From assembly GCA_902806295.1 (NCBI GenBank), contig CADCWB010000134.1, positions 1 to 21,690 of the forward strand: 21,690 bases of DNA, given 5' to 3'. The notes beneath the pieces are model-generated. The model saw only the letters and a list, made by a program, of their open reading frames with translations. It was not told the DNA's origin and made no database searches. This DNA is from an uncultured Sphingomonas sp. Lineage in GTDB: Bacteria > Pseudomonadota > Alphaproteobacteria > Sphingomonadales > Sphingomonadaceae. Below are positions 8,333 through 15,108 of the stretch, piece by piece (positions within the stretch are counted from its first letter, which is position 1; the number at the start of each line of letters is the position of its first letter). The position numbers and the translations under genes were made by a program.

Positions 8333-9847
8333 TCAGGTGTTCTCGGCCAGGTGGGCTGACTGAGTCGACCGCAACAGTGTCTCGCCGGAACCACGGAACG
8401 TCGGTACCCCGGTGAGCACACCCTGAAAGTCCCGCAAGGGCGCTCCGACCGTCAACCCACCTTCATCAATCTCGAACTCACGAATGGTGCGCTCGTGGCG
8501 GGTGGTGCGGGTCTTGATCACCGAGATCGCCTTGCGAACTTCGCCCCCCGCCTCGAAGAAGCGAAGTTGCACTACAGTGTCGGCGAGATAGCTCAGGTCG
8601 ACGTCGGCGCGGATGTCGCCCATCACTCCGTGCTGGCCAAGGATGAGCAGCGAGACGACGCCGTGCTGCGCCAGGTAGCTCAGCAGTTCATGCATCTGCA
8701 GCACAAGGTATTGCTCTTCCGGCATGGCCTGGAGGTAGGCGTTCAGACTGTCGATCACGACGACTCTGGCGCCTTGCTCTTCGACGGCGGCCCGGACCAG
8801 GCCGGAGAACTCGCCCGGCGACAGCTCGGCCGGATCGATGCGGCGCACGTCGAGCTTGCCTGAGTCGATGAAGGGCTGAAGGTCCATCCCGAGGGAGGCC
8901 GAGCGAGTGAGCAAGGTGGGCAGCCGCTCATCGAAGAGGAAGTAAGCGGCGCTTTCGCCCCGCTTCAGCGCCGCGACCATGCATTGAACCACCGTGGTCG
9001 TCTTGCCGACGCCCGCGGGACCGCTGAGGAGTGTCGCGGTGCCGGGTACAAGCCCGCCGCCCAACAATTCGTCGAGCGCATCGGAGCCGGTAGTGAAGGC
9101 GTCGGCGCCAAATGGAGCATGATGCTCGGCCGCAACCAGCCGCGGGTAAACGCACAGCCCGCCCTGCTGGATCGCGAAATCATGGTAGCCGCCGCGGTAT
9201 TGCATGCCCCTCATTTTGACGATGTGCAGGCGGCGCCGCTGCGCGCCGAACCCAGACAGGGTCTGTTCCAGCGAGATCACGCCATGCGCGATGCTGTGCA
9301 GTTGAAGGTCGGCGCCGTCGGCCGTCTTGTCGTCGAGCACCAGTACGGTGCAGCTGCGGGTCGAGAAGAAATGCTTCAAGGCGAGGATCTGGCTACGGTA
9401 GCGCAGCGGGTTTTGAGCCAGCATTCGCAGTTCGGACAGGCTGTCGAGCACCACCCGAGCCGGCCTTGCCTCGTCGACCTTGGCCATGATGCTGCGGACG
9501 GTTTCACCAAGTTCGACTTCGCTGGGATGAAGGAGGGTCTGCTCCTGATCGTCGCCGAACCCACCTTCGGGAACCAGCTAGAACAACTCAATCGGAACAA
9601 GCGACCAGTCGTGGGTGGCGGACACCGCACGCAGTTCAGCCTCGGTCTCCGACAGGGTCACATACAGCCCCTTATCGCCCACCGCCGCTCCGGCCAGAAG
9701 GAAGGCAAGGCCGAGAGTCGTTTTTCCGGTCCCGGGCGTGCCTTCCACCAGGTACAGTCGGTCTGGCGTCAGTCCGCCGCCAAGGATGTCGTCCAGCCCT
9801 GCAGTGCCGGTACCGGCGAGTGCTGCGGCCTGATCGAGTGCTTCCAT
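8333..9847 (-). pseudogene. Double-domain KaiC-like ATPase interrupted by an in-frame amber codon
   Basis: The frame from ATG 9847 to TGA 8333 codes for a KaiC/RAD55-family protein of 504 positions. Codon 90 (9578-9580) is TAG; no base is gained or lost, and the same frame continues on both sides. Before it: Walker A GTPGTGKTT at 36-44. After it: Walker B of domain 1 near residues 131-137 (RVVLDSL), a second Walker A GPAGVGKTTT around residue 282, and a second Walker B (RVVVIDSL). The interrupted motif reads ELF-stop-LVPE, where relatives usually have ELFELVPE, so one GAG-to-TAG change explains the break. The part from ATG 9487 could be made as a separate polypeptide lacking the first P-loop, but no ribosome binding site was seen there. 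The ATG at 9847 has GGATGAAGG upstream. Members of this family form hexameric ATPases; in cyanobacteria KaiC is the clock core, while proteobacterial relatives serve signalling or stress roles. No kaiB or kaiA is present. Confidence 0.85.
9578..9580 (-). other. In-frame TAG codon within kaiC-like gene
   Basis: The plus strand reads CTA at 9578-9580, giving TAG on the coding strand. Upstream codons read ATT GAG TTG TTC and downstream codons read CTG GTT CCC GAA, all in one frame. Without this codon the gene is one uninterrupted ORF. It may be a true nonsense mutation, a sequencing error or a readthrough site. Confidence 0.9.
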
Positions 9848-10084
9848 TGGCTAACCTTCATCCGTGTTGTTCAGGGGAGAGTGCACGATGTCGGCTTGGT
9901 TCGTTACCAAAACCAACACGACGCATGCCTTGGGGACCGCTTCTATCGTCTTCAACGCGTTGGGAGAAGAATTTGTTGCTCGCTTATGCGTCGTTTGAAG
10001 GCAGCCCGCCGACGTGAGCACGACCCGCAAGTTGGTAGGGAGCGAGCATTCGCAACTGATCCTGCGCCCGAATGTTGGCGCTGG
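9848..10084. promoter_or_regulatory. Divergent intergenic region between kaiC-like gene and DUF6894 gene
   Basis: This gap of about 237 bp separates divergent genes. I looked for sigma-70 hexamers, the alphaproteobacterial EcfG general-stress motif (GGAAC and CGTT about 16-17 bases apart) and LexA-like GTTC repeats. None was convincing. GGATGAAGG just upstream of 9847 serves as ribosome binding site for the kaiC-like gene. Confidence 0.35.
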
Positions 10085-10360
10085 GTGCCGCGTTATTTCT
10101 TCGACCTCCACAACGACATGGACGTGCTCGACCCTGAAGGCCGCGAATGCCCCGACTTGGCAGCCGCGAAGGACAATGTTCTTAAGGAGGCGCGGGCCAT
10201 GCTCCAGGCCAGTATCGGGGAGACCGGCAAAATCGACCTGCGACACCATATCGACGTTCGTGATGAGTCCGGCGCGGTGGTCCACGTCCTTCATTTCGAA
10301 GATGCAGTGACGGTTTGGCGTGGGCGCGACATGATCAGTGAGCCACCAACTGGAGTTTAG
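10085..10360 (+). CDS. DUF6894 family small protein
   Basis: The 91-residue product begins VPRYFFDLHND and continues with DPEGRECPDLAAAKDN (16-31). It ends in a strand-rich half with HIDVRDESGAVVHVLHF (55-71). This matches the DUF6894 family, common in alphaproteobacteria, in which an N-terminal PRYFFD motif is followed by an acidic turn and the pattern DLxxA. The function is unknown. The start is GTG at 10085, chosen because the family begins at this PRYFF motif. The frame is open far upstream, but that part is antisense to the kaiC-like gene and is not coding. The protein is soluble with no signal peptide. It is divergent from the kaiC-like operon and followed, 80 bp downstream, by a strong terminator hairpin. 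There is no operon partner, so context says little about its role. Confidence 0.75.
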   Translation: MPRYFFDLHNDMDVLDPEGRECPDLAAAKDNVLKEARAMLQASIGETGKIDLRHHIDVRDESGAVVHVLHFEDAVTVWRGRDMISEPPTGV

Positions 10361-10384
10361 CTGAACCTTGTTGGTTAATCTTAC

Positions 10385-10413
10385 TTGACAGCGTAACGCT
10401 GTTCTGGTACTCA
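10385..10413 (+). promoter_or_regulatory. Possible promoter with palindromic operator upstream of terS
   Basis: TTGACA at 10385-10390 is a perfect sigma-70 -35 hexamer. Seventeen bases later is TACTCA (10408-10413), only a fair -10 match. Between them lies ACAGCG-TAA-CGCTGT (10388-10402), a perfect 6-bp inverted repeat overlapping the -35 element. That placement suits a repressor or activator site. The match is by eye and the -10 is weak. Confidence 0.4.
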
Positions 10414-10439
10414 CCAGCAAATCGAAAAGCATAGCCGCG

Positions 10440-10463
10440 AGCCGCAAGGCCTGCGGCTTTTTT
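10440..10463 (+). terminator. Rho-independent terminator before terS
   Basis: AGCCGCA, a 5-base loop (AGGCC) and TGCGGCT make a perfect 7-bp stem, followed by a run of five further T residues. This is a canonical intrinsic terminator. It could end the DUF6894 transcript that stops 80 bp earlier. It also lies between the candidate promoter at 10385 and terS, so it would attenuate terS unless read through. Confidence 0.8.
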
Positions 10464-10484
10464 GTTGCCTGGCGGGAGGAGCGG

Positions 10485-11003
10485 ATGAGCGGAGCAAGCG
10501 AGGACAGGTTTATCAGCCCCGGCAAGGGCCGGCTGCTGCAGGTGCGCAAGGATGGTGAGCGCTACTTCACCTTCGCCAAGCAGATGGTGTTCCTGGATCA
10601 CTTCGCGGCGACCTGCAACGTCACCATGGCGGCCGCCGCGGCGGGGGTCGACATGCGGACCGTGTACCGGCTGCGGCGGCGCGACGAGGCGTTCCGCGAA
10701 GCGTGGCGGATTGCACAGGATCAAGGCTACGCCGCCCTGGAGGCTGAGCTGGTGCGCCGGGCGCGGGCCATGCTGGACGAGATGGATGCCGATGAGGCGG
10801 CGGGCCGATCACTGTCGGGGATGGACGCCAAGCTGGCTCATGCCTTGCTGCAACGGCATCAGCAGAACCTCGGCCGAGCGCCGGGCGACATTCTGCCTCG
10901 TCGGTCGGACCTGGCCGAGGCGACCAAGCGGCTGGAGAAGGTCATGGCGCGCATGCATCTGTTGGCCAACGAGCCCGGCGTCCCCGGCGACGGTGCCGAA
11001 TGA
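10485..11003 (+). CDS. Terminase small subunit-like protein, gene-transfer-agent type
   Basis: The 172-residue protein has a helix-turn-helix-like N-terminal half. FLDHFAATCNVTMAAAAAGV (about 32-51) and TVYRLRRRDEAFREAW (54-69) resemble the DNA-recognition domain of small terminases. A helical region follows (about 78-110) and then a charged tail. A small terminase selects DNA for packaging and activates the large subunit. Its immediate partner is a large terminase, overlapping by 4 bp as ATGA (11000-11003), which is the main support for the call. Translation starts at ATG 10485 with a strong GGGAGGA ribosome binding site (10474-10480). A terminator hairpin precedes it. Compared with RcGTA-like clusters the size is plausible, but these proteins diverge fast and I rely on context. 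Confidence 0.72.
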   Translation: MSGASEDRFISPGKGRLLQVRKDGERYFTFAKQMVFLDHFAATCNVTMAAAAAGVDMRTVYRLRRRDEAFREAWRIAQDQGYAALEAELVRRARAMLDEMDADEAAGRSLSGMDAKLAHALLQRHQQNLGRAPGDILPRRSDLAEATKRLEKVMARMHLLANEPGVPGDGAE

Positions 11004-12304
11004 AGGAGCATATCGCGCTGCTGCGCCGGCTGGCGCGCGCGCCGGAGGAGGTGCGGATGAAGGTCTGGTCCGACCTGTCCCCGGCCGATGTTCGTGCCTT
11101 TACCTACGCGTGGGACTGGCAGGCGCTGGAGAAGCAGAAAGAACCGCCGGGCGACTGGCGGGTATGGCTGCTGCTGGCGGGGCGCGGGTTCGGGAAAACA
11201 CGCACCGGTGCCGAGTGGGTGCTGCAGCTCGCCCGCGACCATCCGCAGGCGCGGATCGCGCTGGTCGGAGCAACGGTGGAGGATGTCGACCGGGTGATGG
11301 TCTGGGGCGAAAGCGGGGTCATCGCCTGCTCCCCGCCCAACGAGGAGCCGAAGTGGGTCCGCTCGCGCGGGGTGCTGTGCTTCCCCTCCGGAGCGGAGGC
11401 GCAGGCCTTTTCGGGGGCGCACGGCGATGGGCTGCGGGGTCCGCAGCACCACTTCGACTGGGCCGACGAACTGTGCAAATGGCGCGACGCGGAAGCGACC
11501 TGGGACAATCTGATGCTGGGCATGCGGCTGGGGGACCGGCCACGGGTGCTGGTGACCACCACTCCCGGCAAGGGCAAGCTGTTGAAACGGATCAAAGCGG
11601 AGCCGGGGATCGTCCTGCGGCGTGGACGGACGCGCGACAATCTTCATCTGCCGCCGGCGTTCCTGGCTGCGGTCGAGGCGGCCTATCGGGGAAGCCGGCT
11701 GGGGCGGCAGGAGCTGGACGGGGAAGAGCTGGAGGAAGCGGACGGCGCGCTGTGGACCCGCGACCTGCTGGAGCAATGCCGGTCGGGGCCGCGGCCGTGG
11801 GGCTGCACGCGGGTAGTGGTCGGGGTCGATCCCCCGGCCAGCACCACGGGCGATGCGTGCGGGATCGTGATCTGCGGGCTGGCCGGCGACGGGCGCGGCG
11901 TGGTGCTGGCCGATGCGAGCTGTTCGGGCGAGCGGCCGAGCGGGTGGGCGCGCAAGGTGGTGGCCGCGGCGGACAGCTGGGGCGCCGAGCGGGTGGTGGC
12001 GGAAGTCAACAATGGCGGCGACATGGTCAGCGAGGTGCTGCGCTCGGTGGCGCCGATGCTGGCCGTGAAGCAGGTGCGCGCCAGCCGCGGCAAGGTCGCT
12101 CGGGCGGAGCCGGTGGCGGCGCTGTTCGAGACCGGCAAGTGCGCGTTGGGGGGCATGTTCCCGGAACTGGAGGACGAGCTGACGGGCTTTACGGCGGGCG
12201 GCTATGTCGGGGGTGGCTCGCCGGACCGGGCGGACGCCATGGTCTTGGCGCTGACGGAGTTGATGCTGACCACCAGCGGGGTGCCGCTGCTGCGCTCGCT
12301 CTAG
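11000..12304 (+). CDS. Terminase large subunit (DNA-packaging ATPase/nuclease), gene-transfer-agent type
   Basis: The 434-residue protein has both terminase domains. The packaging ATPase shows Walker A GRGFGKT at 61-67, Walker B FDWADE at 152-157, and a coupling motif TTTPGKGK at 186-193. The RNase H-like nuclease shows acidic residues in VVGVDPPAS (D277), VVAEVNNGG (E335) and GSPDRADAMV (D409, D412). All catalytic positions seem intact. The protein drives DNA into a procapsid and cuts it; headful-type GTA terminases resemble this one in length and in the LLLAGRGFGKTRTGAEW motif. It follows the small subunit with a 4-bp overlap. The next gene downstream is a host-type acetyltransferase-fold gene, so portal, protease and capsid genes are absent. 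Base composition is not different from neighbours, which argues against a recent prophage. Confidence 0.9.
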   Translation: MKEHIALLRRLARAPEEVRMKVWSDLSPADVRAFTYAWDWQALEKQKEPPGDWRVWLLLAGRGFGKTRTGAEWVLQLARDHPQARIALVGATVEDVDRVMVWGESGVIACSPPNEEPKWVRSRGVLCFPSGAEAQAFSGAHGDGLRGPQHHFDWADELCKWRDAEATWDNLMLGMRLGDRPRVLVTTTPGKGKLLKRIKAEPGIVLRRGRTRDNLHLPPAFLAAVEAAYRGSRLGRQELDGEELEEADGALWTRDLLEQCRSGPRPWGCTRVVVGVDPPASTTGDACGIVICGLAGDGRGVVLADASCSGERPSGWARKVVAAADSWGAERVVAEVNNGGDMVSEVLRSVAPMLAVKQVRASRGKVARAEPVAALFETGKCALGGMFPELEDELTGFTAGGYVGGGSPDRADAMVLALTELMLTTSGVPLLRSL

Positions 12305-12338
12305 GCGGCGGGCCGGGTGATTGCTACGCCCCGCCCCC

Positions 12339-13472
12339 ATGAGCCTCTCGATCCGCGCGGTGCAGACCGCCGCCGACCGCCGCCGCTTCGTCGACCTGTT
12401 ATGGCGGGTCTATGCCGATGATCCGCACTGGGTGCCGCCGCTGAAGAGCGAGGAGTTGGCGCTGATCGATCCCAAGCGCAACCCGTGGTTCGAGCATGCC
12501 CGCGCGCAGCTGTGGCTGGCCGAGCGCGACGGGCAGGTCGTCGGGCGGGTCAGCGCGCAGGTCGACGAGCTGGTGCTCGAGCACATGGGGGCGGGCACCG
12601 GGCAGATGGGCATGCTGGAGGTGCTGGACCCGGAGGCGGCTGCGGCCTTGCTGCGGACGGCCGAAGATTGGCTGCGGGCGCAGGGCATGACGCGGGCGCT
12701 GGGGCCGATCAGCCTGTCGATCTGGGACCAGCCGGGGCTGCTGGTCGAAGGCTATGACGAGCCGCCGACCGCCATGATGGGGCACCATCGGCGCGAGTAT
12801 CGCGGGTGGGTGGAGGCGGCGGGCTATGTAACCGCCAAGGACCTGTACACCTACGCGCTCGACATTCGGGTCGACATGCCGCCGATGATCAATCGGCTGG
12901 TGGAGGCCGGCGGGCGCAACCCGCGCATCCGGGTTCGGGCGGTGGACAAGAGCCGCTTCGACCAGGAAGCGGCGGTGATCCTGGGGCTGCTGAACGACGC
13001 TTGGTCGACCAATTGGGGGTTCGTGCCGCTGACCCCGGCCGAGATCGCCTATGCAGGCAAGAAGCTGAAGCCGATTATCTTCGAGGAGCTGGTCTACATC
13101 GCCGAGGTGGATGGCGAGCCGCGCGCGTTCATGATCACCATTCCCGATATCAACGAGTTGATCCGCGACCTCGACGGGCGCCTGTTTCCGCTCGGCTGGG
13201 CGAAGCTGCTGTGGCGCCTGCGCAAGCCCCGGGTGACGCGGGTGCGGGTGCCGCTGATGGGGGTGGCGAAGTCACTGCAGGGATCCCGCATGGCCGGGCA
13301 GCTGGCGTTCATGCTGATCGAGCGGTGTCGGAAAAACTCGATCGAGCACTTTGATGCGACCCACGGGGAGATCGGCTGGGTGCTGGAGGATAATGGGGGG
13401 ATGTTGAGCATCGCCGAGCTGCCCGGCGCCCAGCGGAACAAGGTGTACCGGGTCTATGAGAAAGCGCTCTAG
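12339..13472 (+). CDS. GNAT-fold N-acetyltransferase-like protein
   Basis: The 377-residue product begins SLSIRAVQTAADRRRFVDL and contains a GNAT-like region: DDPHWVPPL, then AQLWLAERDGQVVGRVSAQVDE, then a helix ending AEDWLRAQGM. LGPISLSIWDQPGLLVEGYDEPP follows. The C-terminal half has a second GNAT-like stretch (FDATHGEIGWVLEDNGGM, and an N-K-V-Y-R-V-Y end). This layout matches a family of long GNAT-like proteins sometimes annotated as dATP pyrophosphohydrolase. The substrate is unknown. Upstream bases 12321-12338 are open but the ATG at 12339 gives the family-like start. It lies 34 bp after terL and may be read from the same transcript. Its stop overlaps the stop of the convergent PilZ gene. 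Confidence 0.75.
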   Translation: MSLSIRAVQTAADRRRFVDLLWRVYADDPHWVPPLKSEELALIDPKRNPWFEHARAQLWLAERDGQVVGRVSAQVDELVLEHMGAGTGQMGMLEVLDPEAAAALLRTAEDWLRAQGMTRALGPISLSIWDQPGLLVEGYDEPPTAMMGHHRREYRGWVEAAGYVTAKDLYTYALDIRVDMPPMINRLVEAGGRNPRIRVRAVDKSRFDQEAAVILGLLNDAWSTNWGFVPLTPAEIAYAGKKLKPIIFEELVYIAEVDGEPRAFMITIPDINELIRDLDGRLFPLGWAKLLWRLRKPRVTRVRVPLMGVAKSLQGSRMAGQLAFMLIERCRKNSIEHFDATHGEIGWVLEDNGGMLSIAELPGAQRNKVYRVYEKAL

Positions 13473-13732
13473 CGCGGCTGGCGGGTGAAGCGGACGCCCG
13501 AGCGGTTGCCGATCGACCAGCGGACCTGGCCGGTCAGCGTGCCGATGCGCGGGACGTGGAGCGTGACCGCCTCGCCGATCCGGTAAACTCCGGTGACGCA
13601 GCAGCCGTCGAGAGACAGGTCGCTGACGACGTTGGCGCTCGTTGTGCCGTCGGCGCGGGTGAGCCGCGCGTCGAGGCAGACGGGATGGCGCGCCCGCCGG
13701 TCGGGCGAGGCGGGTTTGAGTTTCGGGTCCAC
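13469..13732 (-). CDS. PilZ domain protein
   Basis: This 87-residue protein is a stand-alone PilZ domain: an arginine-rich start (DRRARHPV, 11-18), a strand region, DLSLDG at 38-43 matching the D-x-S-x-x-G element, and a GQVRWSIGNRSGVRF stretch typical of the domain's C-terminal strands. PilZ proteins bind cyclic di-GMP through RxxxR plus D/NxSxxG. The second element is intact, but the first has arginines only at 12, 13 and 15 and no exact R-x-x-x-R spacing, so ligand binding is uncertain. The start is GTG at 13732; no ATG is available in frame before the conserved region. It is convergent with the GNAT-like gene and shares its CTAG. It may regulate surface, motility or exopolysaccharide functions, but nothing here identifies a partner. 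Confidence 0.8.
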   Translation of the reverse strand: MDPKLKPASPDRRARHPVCLDARLTRADGTTSANVVSDLSLDGCCVTGVYRIGEAVTLHVPRIGTLTGQVRWSIGNRSGVRFTRQPR

Positions 13733-13743
13733 CTAGCCGAATT

Positions 13744-13768
13744 AACCGGAGGCGGATGAAGCGCCGGT
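13744..13768 (-). terminator. Possible hairpin after the proline-rich protein gene
   Basis: AACCGG at 13744-13749 and CCGGTT at 13763-13768 form a 6-bp inverted repeat with a 13-base loop. On the minus strand the gene ending at 13798 lies upstream, and TAATT follows the stem. The U-tract is poor, so termination is uncertain. Confidence 0.25.
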
Positions 13769-13797
13769 TGCCCGATCTGGTTGGCGGCTGGTTAACC

Positions 13798-14991
13798 CTA
13801 GCGGCGAATGCGGCCGTCGAGAGGGTGCATGCCGATCGGAGTCCAGGTGCGCGGACCGGTGTCGGTGCGGAAGGGGGCGAGCTTGTCGCTGCCCTTGGCA
13901 GGCGGGCCGACCAGGAAGGCGGCGGAGGAGCGGCCATCCATGCTGCCGGCGCGATAGCCGACGTTGAAGGCGAGCACCGGCACCACGACCTGGCCGCCCC
14001 CCGCCGCATATTCCCGGAACGCGCCGCGGGCCATGCGAACCACCGGCTGCAGGGGCAGGCTGTCGAGCGGGGCCAGCATTTCCGCCGCCGCTGCCGCTCC
14101 GTCCTGGCGCGCGAAGAAGGTCGCCAGCTCGGCATCCTGGGTGGAGCCGGCGTTCAGCACCAGCGCCTCGATGGCGATATTACGAGCGGGCACGCTGCCG
14201 CTGTTGGTGAGCAGCAAGTCGAGGTGAAGCTGAAGCTCTTTCTCGGTGAGCACCACGGCGCGCACGGAAAGGTCGCAGTCGAGCCAGGCGCGCAGGCGGG
14301 TGGAGACAATGCCGCCGCCGGGAACGGGTGCGGCTGCGGGAGCCGGGGCCGGCTGCGGCGCAGCGGGAACCGGGAGCGGAGTAGCGGGCGGAGGCTCGGC
14401 CGTAGCCCCGGCGAACGCCAGGCGGCCAGGGTCGACCTGTTGGCTCGAGCGGCGGCGCAGGAACCACCAGCCGGCAGTGGCCAGTGCAGCTAGCGCAGCA
14501 AGCCACGGCAGGTAGCTGGGCAAGCCTCCCGCCGCTGGGTCGGCCACCGGGTCCGGCACGAACGGTGTGAGCTCGGGAGCCGAAGCGCTCGGCTGCGGCG
14601 CGGGCGTGGCCGGGCCGAAGTCGAAGCCTGGCTCGTCCTGCGCCGGAGCCGGAGGTGGCAAGGCAAGGCTGGCCGTTCCGGCCGGAGCGGTGGAATTGTT
14701 GGCCGGCCGGTTTGCAGCTGCGTCCGCTGCAGGGCGCTGGGCGGGCACCGGCCGGGGCAACGGGGCGGTCTCGGTCGCGGGGGACCGGTCGGCGGCTGCC
14801 GGCGGAGTTGCGGCGGGCGGCTCGGCCGGCGCCCCGCGATTGCCGCCGAGCGAGAAGTCGCGCAGCTGTTCGGGGCCGACGGTGCCTTCGCGCGGCGGTG
14901 GCGGTGGCGCGACGACATTGCTCTGCGCCCAGGCCGAAGTGGCGGACGACAGCATCAGCAACGGTAGCAACAGGCGCGACGCGCGGGGCAC
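13798..14991 (-). CDS. Exported/membrane Pro-Ala-rich protein of unknown function
   Basis: The 397-residue protein starts with a signal peptide (RLLLPLLMLSSATSAWA, likely cut after A22). A low-complexity Pro/Ala linker follows (about 23-150). One membrane segment lies at about 157-177 (LPSYLPWLAALAALATAGWW) and ends in RRR. A second Pro/Ala-rich stretch (197-225) leads to a folded C-terminal domain (228-397). That domain has strands such as VVLTEKELQLHLDLLLTNSG and ARNIAIEALVLNAG, suggesting an immunoglobulin-like beta sandwich. If the signal is removed, the linker would be periplasmic and the C-terminal domain cytoplasmic by the positive-inside rule. I do not recognise the family. The call as a real gene rests on its length, the clean signal sequence, and structured C-terminus. 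The stop at 13798 is followed by a weak hairpin. Confidence 0.7.
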   Translation of the reverse strand: MPRASRLLLPLLMLSSATSAWAQSNVVAPPPPPREGTVGPEQLRDFSLGGNRGAPAEPPAATPPAAADRSPATETAPLPRPVPAQRPAADAAANRPANNSTAPAGTASLALPPPAPAQDEPGFDFGPATPAPQPSASAPELTPFVPDPVADPAAGGLPSYLPWLAALAALATAGWWFLRRRSSQQVDPGRLAFAGATAEPPPATPLPVPAAPQPAPAPAAAPVPGGGIVSTRLRAWLDCDLSVRAVVLTEKELQLHLDLLLTNSGSVPARNIAIEALVLNAGSTQDAELATFFARQDGAAAAAEMLAPLDSLPLQPVVRMARGAFREYAAGGGQVVVPVLAFNVGYRAGSMDGRSSAAFLVGPPAKGSDKLAPFRTDTGPRTWTPIGMHPLDGRIRR

Positions 14992-15108
14992 TGGTCTTGT
15001 TCAACCTCGTTGGCAGCCGGTGACCCCTGACAGGCGCCCCCGCGCCCGGACCGGCAATGTGGCGCGCCTCATGCCCGCTCGGACCCGTGGGAGCAAGAGG
15101 TGGCTCCG

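Noticed and set aside
7443..8363. Plus-strand frame of 306 codons opposite the hybrid kinase
   Set aside because: Antisense shadow of a gene with complete kinase and receiver motifs.
8984..10084. Long plus-strand open frame running into the DUF6894 gene
   Set aside because: Positions 8984-9847 are antisense to the kaiC-like gene and the translation shows no family motif. Only the part from GTG 10085 matches a known family.
9848..10084. EcfG-type stress promoter upstream of the kaiC-like or DUF6894 gene
   Set aside because: GGGAC at one place and CGTT at another are present but at about 20 bases apart, not the expected 16-17, and the -35 is not GGAAC.
10552..12342. Plus-strand frame of about 596 codons across terS and terL
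   Set aside because: Its translation is a low-complexity Gly/Arg/Ala string typical of an alternate frame in GC-rich DNA; the overlapping frames carry clear terminase motifs.
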